This document shows, one piece after another, positions 1 to 7,267 of a stretch of 64,000 nt of DNA. The position numbers were made by a program, and so were the translations under genes. Source of the DNA: Epibacterium sp. Ofav1-8 (GTDB lineage: Bacteria > Pseudomonadota > Alphaproteobacteria > Rhodobacterales > Rhodobacteraceae); assembly GCF_022348185.1 (NCBI RefSeq), contig NZ_JAKRFD010000001.1:434001-498000 (forward strand), given 5' to 3'. Each line of letters starts with the position of its first letter. The stretch's first letter is position 1. The notes beneath the pieces were generated by a model. That model ran no database searches, had not been told where the DNA came from, and was given only the letters and a program-made list of their open reading frames with translations.

Positions 1-123
1 CCCGGTTTGAGGGGCTGGGCGAGGGTGGCCAACCTGTTGCCACGGGCCTTCGGTTTCGTGCCAGCAGGCAGCCCCGAGCATGCGGCGCGCGGGATGGTCA
101 ATAAGCGAGGCCGCACCGTGTAA
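1..123 (+). CDS. C-terminal end of an unrecognised protein (5' end outside window)
   Basis: Frame 1 is open from the first base to a TAA at 121-123, giving a 40-residue basic tail that ends in NKRGRTV. It is hydrophobic and arginine-rich and shows no motif I recognise. It could be the end of a real upstream gene or a chance open frame, since 40 codons is short. The following 70 bases carry the tRNA promoter. No terminator is obvious after the stop. Confidence 0.35.
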   Translation, partial: PGLRGWARVANLLPRAFGFVPAGSPEHAARGMVNKRGRTV

Positions 124-197
124 GCGGTCGCAAAGCCCTCGTAAATCATTCCGTATTTCCGGGGTTGATGTTCGTCACAGAAATTCCAAAAAACGCC

Positions 198-226
198 TTG
201 TCTCTCCTGACGGTGGCACATATACG
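198..226 (+). promoter_or_regulatory. Sigma-70 promoter of tRNA-Ser
   Basis: TTGTCT at 198-203 and TATACG at 221-226 are separated by 17 bases, close to the TTGACA/TATAAT consensus. The predicted start site is about 232, two bases before the mature tRNA 5' end. The position directly in front of the tRNA supports the call. Confidence 0.55.
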
Positions 227-233
227 GGTCAGC

Positions 234-323
234 GGAGACGTGGCCGAGTGGTCGAAGGCGCTCCCCTGCTAAGGGAGTAGGCGGGAAACCGTCTCGAGGG
301 TTCGAATCCCTTCGTCTCCGCCA
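234..323 (+). tRNA. tRNA-Ser(GCU)
   Basis: Ninety bases fold as a class II (long variable arm) tRNA. The acceptor strand GGAGACG pairs with CGTCTCC, followed by G and an encoded CCA at 321-323. The anticodon stem CTCCC/GGGAG encloses the loop CTGCTAA, giving anticodon GCT (reads AGC/AGU serine codons). The T arm contains GGTTCGAATCC. The long variable arm is typical of tRNA-Ser. Confidence 0.97.
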
Positions 324-444
324 TAACCATAAATGAAGCCCATATATATCAGTGAGGTAGGGCTTTGCTGCTGCCGAAAGCGGCTCTTCTCCCCCCGTTT
401 CAGCGTCTGCCTTCTTGGCAGCGAGACGCTTGAAGCGCGCTCAC

Positions 445-838
445 GCTCTTCTTGAGCCACCTGAACGTATATGGCTTTCCGTCATCCGTCCTGTGGTGCA
501 CAAAATCATACGACCATACGTGATTGCGATATTCTGGCCTCAGCCGGACATATGCGCCATCGTTAAGCCAGAGACTTCACTTTTTGGGTTGTTTCACCGG
601 CACTTTGAGCCCGCCACAGAGGTTCGACACGCTTGTCGTGCACAAACCATCCTGCATCCCTTAGCAGGGCGGCAATCCGACGATACTCGTATCGACCATA
701 CTGCCGGGTCAGCTCGATCATGTCGGTCATTAGACCATCCTCGTCGGCACGCCCAACGGGCAGCCGTCTCTGTGTGGATCGGTGCTGCCCTATCCTCGCC
801 CTCTGCCACCAGGTTTCCGTTGGGATTACAACTGGCAT
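445..838 (-). pseudogene. IS3-family transposase (OrfB) remnant, frameshifted and truncated
   Basis: On the minus strand one frame (838 to about 575) reads an IS3 OrfB-like stretch including LTRQYGRYEYRRIAALLRDA and NDKR-like sequence (here HDKRVEPLWR). Near 575 the homology moves to another frame, which reads LWLNDGAYVRLRPEYRN and VWSYDFVHHRTDDGKPY, the segment that carries the first Asp of the DDE triad. Both the start and the rest of the catalytic domain are missing, and no terminal inverted repeats are seen. It is a dead fragment next to tRNA-Ser. Family assignment is from remembered IS3 OrfB sequence. Confidence 0.72.
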
Positions 839-893
839 AATCTGAACTGTTGAGGCATGGTCGCGTCAGCCAGGGGACAGGAAGCACAGCCTT

Positions 894-1436
894 TTGACAG
901 ACGCGAATGACATTGAGAACGCGATCATGCGTGTGAGCCTTGGCGACCGCGAGGCGTTTTCTTTGCTCTATGACGCGACCTCTGCGAAACTTTTTGGCGT
1001 GTGCCTTCGTGTCTTGAATGACAGGGCAGAAGCCGAAGACACGCTCCAGGAGGTTTTTGTGAAGGTTTGGCACAAAGCCGACCAATACAAAGCCAACGGA
1101 TACAGTCCGATGACCTGGCTGATCACGCTGACGCGGAATACGGCCATTGATCGGTTGCGGTCGAAAAAGGCCGTGAATGTGGACATCGCGGATGTGCATG
1201 ATCTGTCGGATGCGGCGCCGACACCGGAGGCAGATGCCATTGCTTCATCAGAGCGACAAAGGCTGAACAACTGCCTGAATGAACTGGATGCAGACAGATC
1301 GGACGCGGTGCGCCGGGCGTATCTGGACGGCGACAGCTACAAAGACCTGGCGGCGCGTTACGATGTGCCGCTGAACACGATGCGAACCTGGCTGCGTCGC
1401 AGCCTGCTGACCCTGAAGGACTGCCTGAGCCGATGA
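894..1436 (+). CDS. ECF RNA polymerase sigma factor (RpoE/SigK type)
   Basis: This 180-residue protein has the two ECF sigma domains and nothing else. Region 2 lies at about residues 20-90 (EAEDTLQEVFVKVW, then MTWLITLTRNTAIDRLR). Region 4 lies at about 120-175 and holds the helix-turn-helix (DSYKDLAARYDVPLNTMRTW). The start is a TTG at 894, chosen because AGGGGACAGGAAG precedes it at normal spacing and a stop lies upstream in frame; the next ATG is at 927. The stop overlaps the next start as ATGA, so it is translationally coupled to its likely anti-sigma partner. It should direct transcription of a small stress regulon, probably including the FAS1 gene downstream. Confidence 0.9.
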   Translation: MTDANDIENAIMRVSLGDREAFSLLYDATSAKLFGVCLRVLNDRAEAEDTLQEVFVKVWHKADQYKANGYSPMTWLITLTRNTAIDRLRSKKAVNVDIADVHDLSDAAPTPEADAIASSERQRLNNCLNELDADRSDAVRRAYLDGDSYKDLAARYDVPLNTMRTWLRRSLLTLKDCLSR

Positions 1437-2116
1437 GCCAAGAAGAAGATCATAACGACGACACGGCCCTGGCCGGTGAGTACGTCCTGAATCTTCTGGA
1501 GGATGACGAGCGTGCGGCGTTCGAGGCACGGCTGGTTGCAGAGGCGGCGTTGCGGGACCGCGTGCGCGAATGGGACGAGTCTCTCGTGGACCTCACCGAT
1601 GGGATCTCGCCCGTGCCGCCGCCCCCCATGGTGAAGGACAGGCTCCAGGCAACACTTTTCCCGGAAACGATCAGGCGAAAACGCTCACTCTGGACCTGGC
1701 TGGCCGGAAGCATTGCTGCCGCGATAATCGTCGGTTTTGTCGTGCTGATGCCTTCGCTGCTGCAGGAGACGGCCTATGAGCCGACCTTAACCGCCAGCGT
1801 CGCGGCGGAAGACGGCACGCTTGTGGTTGCGGCCCAGTTCATCGCTGAAACGAAAGCGCTTGAGCTTGTGCGCGAAACGGGCGATGCGCGCCCCGGCCGC
1901 GTGTTGGAGCTTTGGTTGATTGCCGAGGGCTCCGATGCGCCGATGTCTCTTGGGGTGCTCCCTGATGACGCCGAAACGCGATTCACACTCTCACTCGACG
2001 TGGCACAACAACTGACCAATGGTGTTCTGGCGATCAGCGATGAGCCCCCGGGGGGCTCACCAACAGGTGCGCCGACCGGCGATGTTCTGGCGATAGGCCC
2101 CGTGACAAGCCTTTGA
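1433..2116 (+). CDS. Anti-sigma factor, RskA/anti-sigma-K type membrane protein
   Basis: This 227-residue protein begins with a cytosolic segment typical of anti-sigma domains (LAGEYVLNLLEDDERAAFEARL, about residues 14-35). One membrane helix follows at about 87-110 (WLAGSIAAAIIVGFVVLMPSLL). The periplasmic C-terminal domain matches the RskA layout (VLELWLIAEG, SLGVLPDD, LAISDEPPGGSPTG). The ATGA overlap with the sigma gene supports a sigma/anti-sigma pair. The N-terminal domain is expected to hold the sigma factor at the membrane until a signal triggers release. The nature of that signal cannot be read from the sequence. Confidence 0.85.
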   Translation: MSQEEDHNDDTALAGEYVLNLLEDDERAAFEARLVAEAALRDRVREWDESLVDLTDGISPVPPPPMVKDRLQATLFPETIRRKRSLWTWLAGSIAAAIIVGFVVLMPSLLQETAYEPTLTASVAAEDGTLVVAAQFIAETKALELVRETGDARPGRVLELWLIAEGSDAPMSLGVLPDDAETRFTLSLDVAQQLTNGVLAISDEPPGGSPTGAPTGDVLAIGPVTSL

Positions 2117-2160
2117 TTCAACGTCCTGTTTCAAGTTTCTCCGAAAAACTTGGATTTTGG

Positions 2161-2190
2161 TGAAACTTCTTTCTCACACGCCCCGTGTCT
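2161..2190 (+). promoter_or_regulatory. Candidate ECF-sigma promoter of the FAS1 gene
   Basis: TGAAACTT at 2161-2168 and CGTGTCT at 2184-2190 are spaced 15 bases apart, in line with ECF promoters that carry an AAC core at -35 and a CGT core at -10. The site is about 50 bases upstream of the FAS1 start and just after a weak AT-rich hairpin (2132-2138 with 2146-2152) that may end the anti-sigma transcript. The link to the adjacent sigma factor is inferred. Confidence 0.45.
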
Positions 2191-2237
2191 TCTCCATCGC
2201 AAGGCCACCCGGCCTCGCCTGACAGAGGAGAAAGACC

Positions 2238-2789
2238 ATGACATTCAAGACACTCGTTGCCACATCGACCGCCGCCCTCGCGCTTGCCACCGCGGCTTTC
2301 GCGATGAACCCATCCGTCGGCGGCGCCCCGATGCTCGAAGAGCGCAATATCATTGAGAACGCCGTCAACTCCCCGATCCACACCACGCTGGTTGCCGCGG
2401 TGAAAGCCGCCGATCTGGTGGAAACCCTGCAAGGCGAAGGCCCGTTCACCGTGTTCGCGCCCGTCAATGACGCGTTTGCCGCACTTCCCGAAGGCACGGT
2501 GGAAACACTTCTGAAGCCCGAAAACAAGGCGATGTTGCAAAAGGTTCTGACGGCTCACGTTGTGGCCGGAGATTGGTCGTCGGCAGATATCATTGCGGCC
2601 GCAAAATCGAGCAGCGATGGTTTCTACCACTTCAATGCTGTGTCCGGTGATGCGCTGTCGGCCAAAGTCATGGGCGAGAATGTCTACATCTTTGACGAAA
2701 GCGGCAACGCCAGCATGGTGACCGTGGCTGATGTGGATCAGTCCAACGGTGTGATCCATGTGGTGAATTCGGTTCTGGTGCCGAAGTAA
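2238..2789 (+). CDS. Secreted fasciclin (FAS1) domain protein
   Basis: This 183-residue protein has a signal peptide at residues 1-22 (cleavage after AFA) and a single FAS1 domain. FAS1 motifs are HTTLVAAVKAADLVETL, the H1 box GPFTVFAPVNDAFAALP at about 71-87, the KVLTAHVVAG strand, and the H2 box NGVIHVVNSVLVP at the C-terminus. FAS1 proteins are exported and mediate adhesion or oxidative-stress functions; the substrate here is unknown. The start ATG follows GAGGAGAAAGACC. Its position after an ECF sigma/anti-sigma pair, with an ECF-like promoter in front, suggests it is a target of that sigma factor. Confidence 0.9.
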   Translation: MTFKTLVATSTAALALATAAFAMNPSVGGAPMLEERNIIENAVNSPIHTTLVAAVKAADLVETLQGEGPFTVFAPVNDAFAALPEGTVETLLKPENKAMLQKVLTAHVVAGDWSSADIIAAAKSSSDGFYHFNAVSGDALSAKVMGENVYIFDESGNASMVTVADVDQSNGVIHVVNSVLVPK

Positions 2790-2808
2790 GGCCCCCGTCA
2801 GTCACGAT

Positions 2809-2833
2809 CTCCCACCGCCACAGGCGGTGGGAG
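2809..2833 (+). terminator. Hairpin after the FAS1 gene
   Basis: Perfect 11-bp stem CTCCCACCGCC / GGCGGTGGGAG with an ACA loop, 20 bases after the FAS1 stop. There is no T-tract behind it, so it may stabilise the 3' end or act with Rho rather than be a classical intrinsic terminator. Confidence 0.5.
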
Positions 2834-2880
2834 CCGATGAATCGCCGCCCGCAGAGGCCGCGTTTATCAGGTCGCTCTGT

Positions 2881-3030
2881 TCAGGATTTTTTCCGCACAC
2901 GCTGCACAGATGGTGAGGTGTCGACCCACTCCCGGCCTAAGTCATCGATGACGCGCAGTACACGGTACTTGCGCCCCTCCGAGCGACTGCCCGATGCGAA
3001 GTCCAGCGACCATCTTTGGTTCGGCAACTG
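2881..3030 (-). pseudogene. Second IS3-family transposase fragment
   Basis: The minus strand reads NQRWSLDFASGS, then GRKYRVLRVIDDLGRE and VDTS, which matches the stretch around the first catalytic Asp of the IS3 OrfB integrase domain (usual pattern NxxWsxDFv...G...rvL.viDd.tRE). Only about 50 codons remain, with no OrfA, no further DDE residues and no inverted repeats. It covers the same part of the domain as the fragment at 445-838, so the two come from different insertions rather than from one split element. Confidence 0.65.
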
Positions 3031-3035
3031 ACGTC

Positions 3036-3740
3036 TCAAGCCCCCTCTTGAAAGCGCTGCCGTTCCGCATCCGTCGCCTCGCGCCACTCCACGCGAAGTA
3101 GGTCCATTCGCCGAGGAATACTGTCTTCAAGAACCTCCGCCTCAATGATCCGTTCTGTTCGAAAGTAACGAAAGCCTTCTCGCAATTCGCACCATGCGGC
3201 GATGATACGACTGGTGTCCCGATACCCCAGCAGTATAGGCCAGATCACACGACGGGTCCGTTGGCATGCGTTGTCTGAGTATGTCAGGGCTATCTTTTTG
3301 CGGTGCCGAATTGCTAGACGAATGGCGCTGGCGCCAAGCACCTCATCCGGCTGAGCGACAGGCGCCACGCTGACCGCCGGGTGAAGAAACGACGTCCGGT
3401 ACTTGGCCGGGGCGACAGCTTCGAGCTTGGTGATGAGCTTCTCAGCAGCCAGCGCAAGCTCGGGCTCGCCCCGAGACTGAACCCAAAGAACTCCAAGTGT
3501 CACGGCCTCGATTTCGTCCGGGGTCAGCATCAGCGGTGGCATGTGAAAGCCGGGCTCCAACACATAGCCGACCCCGGCCTCGCCGTTGATAGGCACGCCC
3601 TGTCCGATCAGCGCGGCAACGTCGCGATACACTGTGCGCTTGGTCACGCCCAACGCGTCGCCAATGGACTGGGCAGAGATCGGGCCCTTGGCACGTCTCA
3701 GAACCTCGATGACTTCAAATAGCCTGTCGCCACGCCGCAT
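3036..3740 (-). CDS. HTH/WYL-domain transcriptional regulator (YafY type)
   Basis: This 234-residue regulator has an N-terminal winged helix (DRLFEVIEVLRRAKGPISAQ, then TKRTVYRDVAALIGQGVPI, about residues 5-55) and a C-terminal WYL-like ligand domain (KIALTYSDN, RRVIWPILLGYRDT, RYFRTERII). The start at 3740 is preferred over the longer frame from 3776 because GAAAGGAGATCAC sits directly before it. The gene is divergent from the VOC gene. A 10-bp inverted repeat in the shared control region is its likely operator. It probably represses or activates the VOC gene and itself in response to an unknown ligand. Confidence 0.88.
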   Translation of the reverse strand: MRRGDRLFEVIEVLRRAKGPISAQSIGDALGVTKRTVYRDVAALIGQGVPINGEAGVGYVLEPGFHMPPLMLTPDEIEAVTLGVLWVQSRGEPELALAAEKLITKLEAVAPAKYRTSFLHPAVSVAPVAQPDEVLGASAIRLAIRHRKKIALTYSDNACQRTRRVIWPILLGYRDTSRIIAAWCELREGFRYFRTERIIEAEVLEDSIPRRMDLLRVEWREATDAERQRFQEGA

Positions 3741-3776
3741 GTGATCTCCTTTCGGTGAAGCAGACCATACTGACAT

Positions 3777-3802
3777 TATGCTGACAACACGCTGTCAGCA
3801 TA
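3777..3802. promoter_or_regulatory. Palindromic operator between WYL regulator and VOC gene
   Basis: TATGCTGACA (3777-3786) and TGTCAGCATA (3793-3802) form a perfect 10-bp inverted repeat with a 6-base spacer. A further half-site, ACTGACAT, lies at 3769-3776. It is 36 bases from the regulator start and 42 bases from the VOC start, the expected place for a divergent operator. Confidence 0.7.
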
Positions 3803-3844
3803 GTCACTGTAAGAGCAGGGCAGACAACATACGGAGATCAAAAC

Positions 3845-4282
3845 ATGAGACGCTTCATTGCCACCGCCCTCACCGCAATCCTGCCCACAGCGCTTGTTGC
3901 AGAACCGGCGGAGCAAGCGGGAACCGCGCCAATCATGGCCATGGGCGCCTATGTGCCGACCGACGACATGAAGGGCTCGGAAGCCTTCTATCGCGTTCTG
4001 TTCGACAGCGATCCTGTAATCGGGCTGCCGGATTTTGTAGCCTTTGGGGTGGCGGGCGGATGGTTCGCAATCGTGTCGCGGAGCAAATACGCACCGGGGG
4101 CTGAGGCGGGGTCGGGCGCAGTCCCTTACCTGCAATCGTCCGATTTGGAGGCCCTGCAAGTCCGCGCCATGGCCGCCGGTGGGGCCGTGCCGGAGATCAT
4201 CAAGGAACCAGGTATCCAGCTGCTCAAGATCACCGACCCCAATGGTCAGCTGATCGAGTTTTTCAGACTGACCGGTCAGTGA
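3845..4282 (+). CDS. Exported VOC (glyoxalase/bleomycin-resistance fold) protein
   Basis: This 145-residue protein has a short signal peptide (residues 1-19, ending LVA-EPA) followed by one VOC unit: MAMGAYVPTDDMKGSEAFYR, GWFAIVSR, LQSSDLEALQVRAMAAGG, and the closing ITDPNGQLIEFFRLT with a metal-ligand-like Glu. VOC proteins act as dioxygenases, lyases or binding proteins; the substrate is not evident and export is unusual for the fold. The gene is divergent from the WYL regulator, which probably controls it. The 281 bases that follow (4283-4563) hold no recognisable gene or signal. Confidence 0.82.
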   Translation: MRRFIATALTAILPTALVAEPAEQAGTAPIMAMGAYVPTDDMKGSEAFYRVLFDSDPVIGLPDFVAFGVAGGWFAIVSRSKYAPGAEAGSGAVPYLQSSDLEALQVRAMAAGGAVPEIIKEPGIQLLKITDPNGQLIEFFRLTGQ

Positions 4283-4563
4283 CGCACACAACACGCACCG
4301 CAATCTAAACGGACATCGCACAAAGCCGAAGAAACACTTCGTCGTTGCGACCAAGGATATGGAAGCCGCGGCGCGCTTCTGTGCGCCTCGGTGAAAGTCG
4401 TCTCGCGGCGGGTGCACCAAGTGTAACGCACTTCCAACCATCGACCTGAGCAAGACCAAACGGTTAAGTCAGCGGTGTTGGCGGCGCCAATACACCCGGG
4501 ATCTCGAGCACGGCGAAACTCGTTCGGTTCGGGGCGCTGAGGGCGGAGATACTCGGCCGCCTG

Positions 4564-5025
4564 CTACGAGGTGTGATTGAAAACGAAGGCGTCCGGGGCG
4601 CATATCCTCGCGCCTAACCAAGAGATGAGCCCGCAGATAGCTCCGGCAGCAATCAGAATAAGGCCTGCGATCGGCGTCGCAAAAAGTGCCCAACTGATCG
4701 TAAAACTAAGAGCCATACCGCCAAAAACCGCAGTGAGCCAACCTCCCCAACCTGTCCAGAGAGCGACAGCAAAAATCAAGCATGCAGGCAGGGTGGAAAC
4801 CCCGATCACCAAGGTTGTCATTGCGGATGCGAAGCCCAGAAATTCGATGGCCTCGAGGACTCGTGGATCGAGAGGAGCCTGTCGTGCCAGTTGGGCGAGG
4901 AGAATAGTCACGATGCTCAGAGAGATCCAAAGCGCGAGAAGTGCCGTCGGACCCAGCAGCGACGCACGCAAGAGCGCGCGTCGCTTCACCGGGGTTGGGG
5001 ACCGCAGAGGATTTCGGGTTGGCAT
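4564..5025 (-). CDS. Small polytopic membrane protein, function unknown
   Basis: The 153-residue sequence shows four hydrophobic helices at about residues 26-48 (LLGPTALLALWISLSIVTILL), 66-88, 92-112 and 114-140, with a basic N-terminus facing the cytosol. I recognise no family. The start ATG has a good ribosome site (GGAGGGCG, 8 bases upstream). The opposite strand is also open but reads low-complexity basic sequence. The gene lies 72 bases upstream of the RidA gene's stop, and both are on the minus strand. Confidence 0.6.
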   Translation of the reverse strand: MPTRNPLRSPTPVKRRALLRASLLGPTALLALWISLSIVTILLAQLARQAPLDPRVLEAIEFLGFASAMTTLVIGVSTLPACLIFAVALWTGWGGWLTAVFGGMALSFTISWALFATPIAGLILIAAGAICGLISWLGARICAPDAFVFNHTS

Positions 5026-5097
5026 TGTCTGTACGCCCTCCGGGCAGAATTCAGGCAGGATCGAAGATGCCCACGCCCGGAGGGGCGCGTGATCCGG

Positions 5098-5484
5098 TCA
5101 GCTGTCGGGTTGCAGAGCGGTCACTTCGATTTCGATCAACATATCAGGAACCGCCAGACTTGCTTCGATCATTGTCGCCGCTGGTGGGTGAGCCCCGAAC
5201 GTCTTTGACAAAATCGGCCAACACGCCGGGAAGTCCTCTGCATGCTTCAGGTAATAGTTGATCCGCACGACGTCCTGCAGGCTTGCGCCCACCGATGCCA
5301 AGGCGGACCCGATGTTTTCCAGGCATTGGCCTGCCTGTTTTTCGACTTCAGGTTCGATTTCCATGGTCGCGTAGTTGTAACCAGTCGTACCGGAGACGAA
5401 GATCCATCTGTCAGCCGTAACAAGCCGAGCATAGCCAATTTCCTTCTCAAATTCGCTCCCCTTGGGATGTCGGACGATTTTCAT
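5098..5484 (-). CDS. RidA (YjgF/YER057c/UK114) family protein
   Basis: This 128-residue protein covers one RidA fold: ARLVTADRWIFVSGTTG, then QAGQCLENIGSALASVGASL, VVRINYYLKH, and the C-terminal HPPAATMIEASLAVPDMLIEIEVTA. RidA proteins hydrolyse reactive enamine/imine intermediates from PLP enzymes or belong to catabolic Rid subfamilies. The Arg that binds the carboxylate in true RidA (usually in an RT/RS motif before V.....L) is replaced here by ATMIEAS, so this may be a Rid subgroup with another role. The start is supported by AAAGGAAGC upstream. Confidence 0.88.
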   Translation of the reverse strand: MKIVRHPKGSEFEKEIGYARLVTADRWIFVSGTTGYNYATMEIEPEVEKQAGQCLENIGSALASVGASLQDVVRINYYLKHAEDFPACWPILSKTFGAHPPAATMIEASLAVPDMLIEIEVTALQPDS

Positions 5485-5560
5485 GTTGCTTCCTTTGTTT
5501 GTGCGTCCACCCGCATCCTCCCTTGAAGAGGATACGTGAGATATTGGGGCAGACCTTGGG

Positions 5561-6466
5561 TTATTGTGGGGTCAGGAATTGTGCGGTGATGGTGGCCGTC
5601 GAATGCGGGAAATCATGGCCACTCTCCACCCAGGTGAGACGTGCTGACGCGCCGATTTCATTGACCAGGCCCTCGATGTGTTCGGCGTCGTAGAACGTGT
5701 CCATCGTGCCGCCGATGAAATGAACCAATCGGTCGTTGAAAGCGCCGGCGTAAAGATGCTGTGCCGTGAAACTTGTGGTGTGCCCCTCCGACACGTCGAG
5801 AAAGGGCATCCCGATCAGCAGTGTCTTTTCAACGTTTTCGTTCAGTGCAGCACCGATGTAACCCACCCACGCCCCCAGCGAGAAGCCCACGATGGAAACG
5901 CGATCCGCATCTACACCTTCGAACTCCGACAGGGTGTCAAGACCACGCGTCAGATCCATTGCGGATTGCGCGATCATCTTTCTTGCGGCTTCAAGATACC
6001 CCTCTTCGAGATACGTATAGGGGTTCTGAAAATCGTGCGATTGCACACGCGCCCCATGATTGCGCAGGTCGAAGGCCATAACCGCAACGTTGCTTTCCAA
6101 CAGCGCAGCACGATGAGACGCGGGAAACGAGTACGGACCATCATCCGTTCGCCACCATTGGTCCGCAGACTGCGTAATTCCGTGCAGCAGGACCGCGATC
6201 GGCACACTTGCGTCACCCGACACGGACGGAATTTCCAGCACAGCGCGGATCGGCTCATTGTCGAACCCGGTAAAGGAGTATTCGATAACGCGGCTGTTTG
6301 GGGTGTCGTGCTCTCTTGTAATTTTAACGTCCAATGGTAGATGCGGATCAACAGCATAATACGACCGCAATACGTCCAGTTTTGTCTCCGCAAATGCGGC
6401 CGGCGCGACGGCGATGAGGCTCACCGCGGTCAGCGATATGTTTAAAAGTCGTCCTAACAGGCTCAT
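5561..6466 (-). CDS. Exported alpha/beta hydrolase
   Basis: The protein is 301 residues from the ATG at 6466, which follows GGAGCTGGAG and opens a signal peptide (about residues 1-27, ending AFA). The longer frame to 6619 adds non-coding-like sequence. The fold markers are the oxyanion segment VLLHGITQSADQW, the nucleophile elbow GFSLG (Ser, about residue 190) and a late GHDFPHS histidine. The esterase or lipase substrate is unknown. It stands alone, convergent with nothing, next to an 800-bp gene-free stretch. Confidence 0.82.
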   Translation of the reverse strand: MSLLGRLLNISLTAVSLIAVAPAAFAETKLDVLRSYYAVDPHLPLDVKITREHDTPNSRVIEYSFTGFDNEPIRAVLEIPSVSGDASVPIAVLLHGITQSADQWWRTDDGPYSFPASHRAALLESNVAVMAFDLRNHGARVQSHDFQNPYTYLEEGYLEAARKMIAQSAMDLTRGLDTLSEFEGVDADRVSIVGFSLGAWVGYIGAALNENVEKTLLIGMPFLDVSEGHTTSFTAQHLYAGAFNDRLVHFIGGTMDTFYDAEHIEGLVNEIGASARLTWVESGHDFPHSTATITAQFLTPQ

Positions 6467-6760
6467 TTTCTCCAGCTCCGTTGTGGTGTCTTCAGTCGAA
6501 GACGACAGAGGCCGGCAGTGTGTGACACATGTTTCGGACATTTCCCGACGTCGACAAAAGGACGCGCCCGGTGCGGCACAAACACGGGACACGTTCCCTT
6601 CGCTGCAGACGCAAAACACTTACTTAATCGGTCCTGACGCCATCCCGGGATAGCATAAGCGCTTTCCGTGCATTGGCGTTCTAAAGATCTGGCGAAGCAT
6701 TACGTCAGGGGGGGGGCGAACCGGATACTCGCGGTTTGCCCACAATAATCCGGTTCTCGG

Positions 6761-6920
6761 TGATTGGGTCAGTTTATGACGTAAAAGCCAATTTCGTCTG
6801 ACGCTCAACATTTGATGTGGGACGTCGAACACCTTTGACCCAATCCGCGGCCAAAACCCGAGGGAACGGAACGGCCGCGTCATGCAATTCTGACCCAAAC
6901 GTCAAGCATTTCTGACCCAA
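6761..6920. repeat. TGACCCAA motif cluster, possible IS21-like end remnant
   Basis: TTGGGTCA lies at 6764-6771, and the inverted form TGACCCAA occurs at 6836-6843, 6891-6898 and 6913-6920. Repeated TGACCCA boxes near the ends are a feature I associate with IS21-family elements, but no IstA/IstB coding sequence is present. The first 55 bases of this block recur in direct orientation at 23912-23971. Confidence 0.4.
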
Positions 6921-6980
6921 TACGACAGCTGCCCTTCATGCGGATCGAAACGAAGGCGGGCGCAGAACCCAACTTTACCA

Positions 6981-7036
6981 AATGCTGCGTCCTGGTCGCA
7001 TGAAAGGGAAGCGTAGAGAGCTCCCTTTGCAAAGTC
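6981..7036 (+). repeat. Dispersed repeat, copy A
   Basis: The block from AATGCTGCGTCCTGGTCG through GGGAAGCG to TTGCAAAGTC recurs as an inverted copy at 23335-23390, with roughly three quarters of positions identical by eye. Both copies lie in gene-free DNA on either side of the 7-23 kb region. The origin is unknown; it resembles small non-autonomous intergenic elements. Confidence 0.55.
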
Positions 7037-7267
7037 GGAGCTACCAGCGGGGCCCAAGGGCTGCGAATACATCCCGGACGCGAAGAGTGCCCGTAGGACG
7101 CACAAAAACTCAGAATTGTAACGACAAGGGGTGTGTTGAGGGCCGAAGTGTCCGCGTATGTTGGCGAACAATCAGTATAAATCCGAACGCGGATTGTATA
7201 AGGTGTGAAATGCCTGGCCTGACGGAGCGCCTTTTCCCTGCAGGTGGTAGAAAAAGATGCCCTACCT

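Larger units (their letters stand above)
6467..7267. other. Gene-free stretch with insertion-sequence-like and dispersed repeats
   Basis: No open frame here has recognisable protein content. It holds the start-site region of the hydrolase, a G-run at 6710-6717, a cluster of TGACCCAA motifs (6763-6920) and one copy of a dispersed repeat (6981-7036), both listed separately. The composition is less GC-rich than the flanking genes, consistent with debris of an old insertion. Confidence 0.5.
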
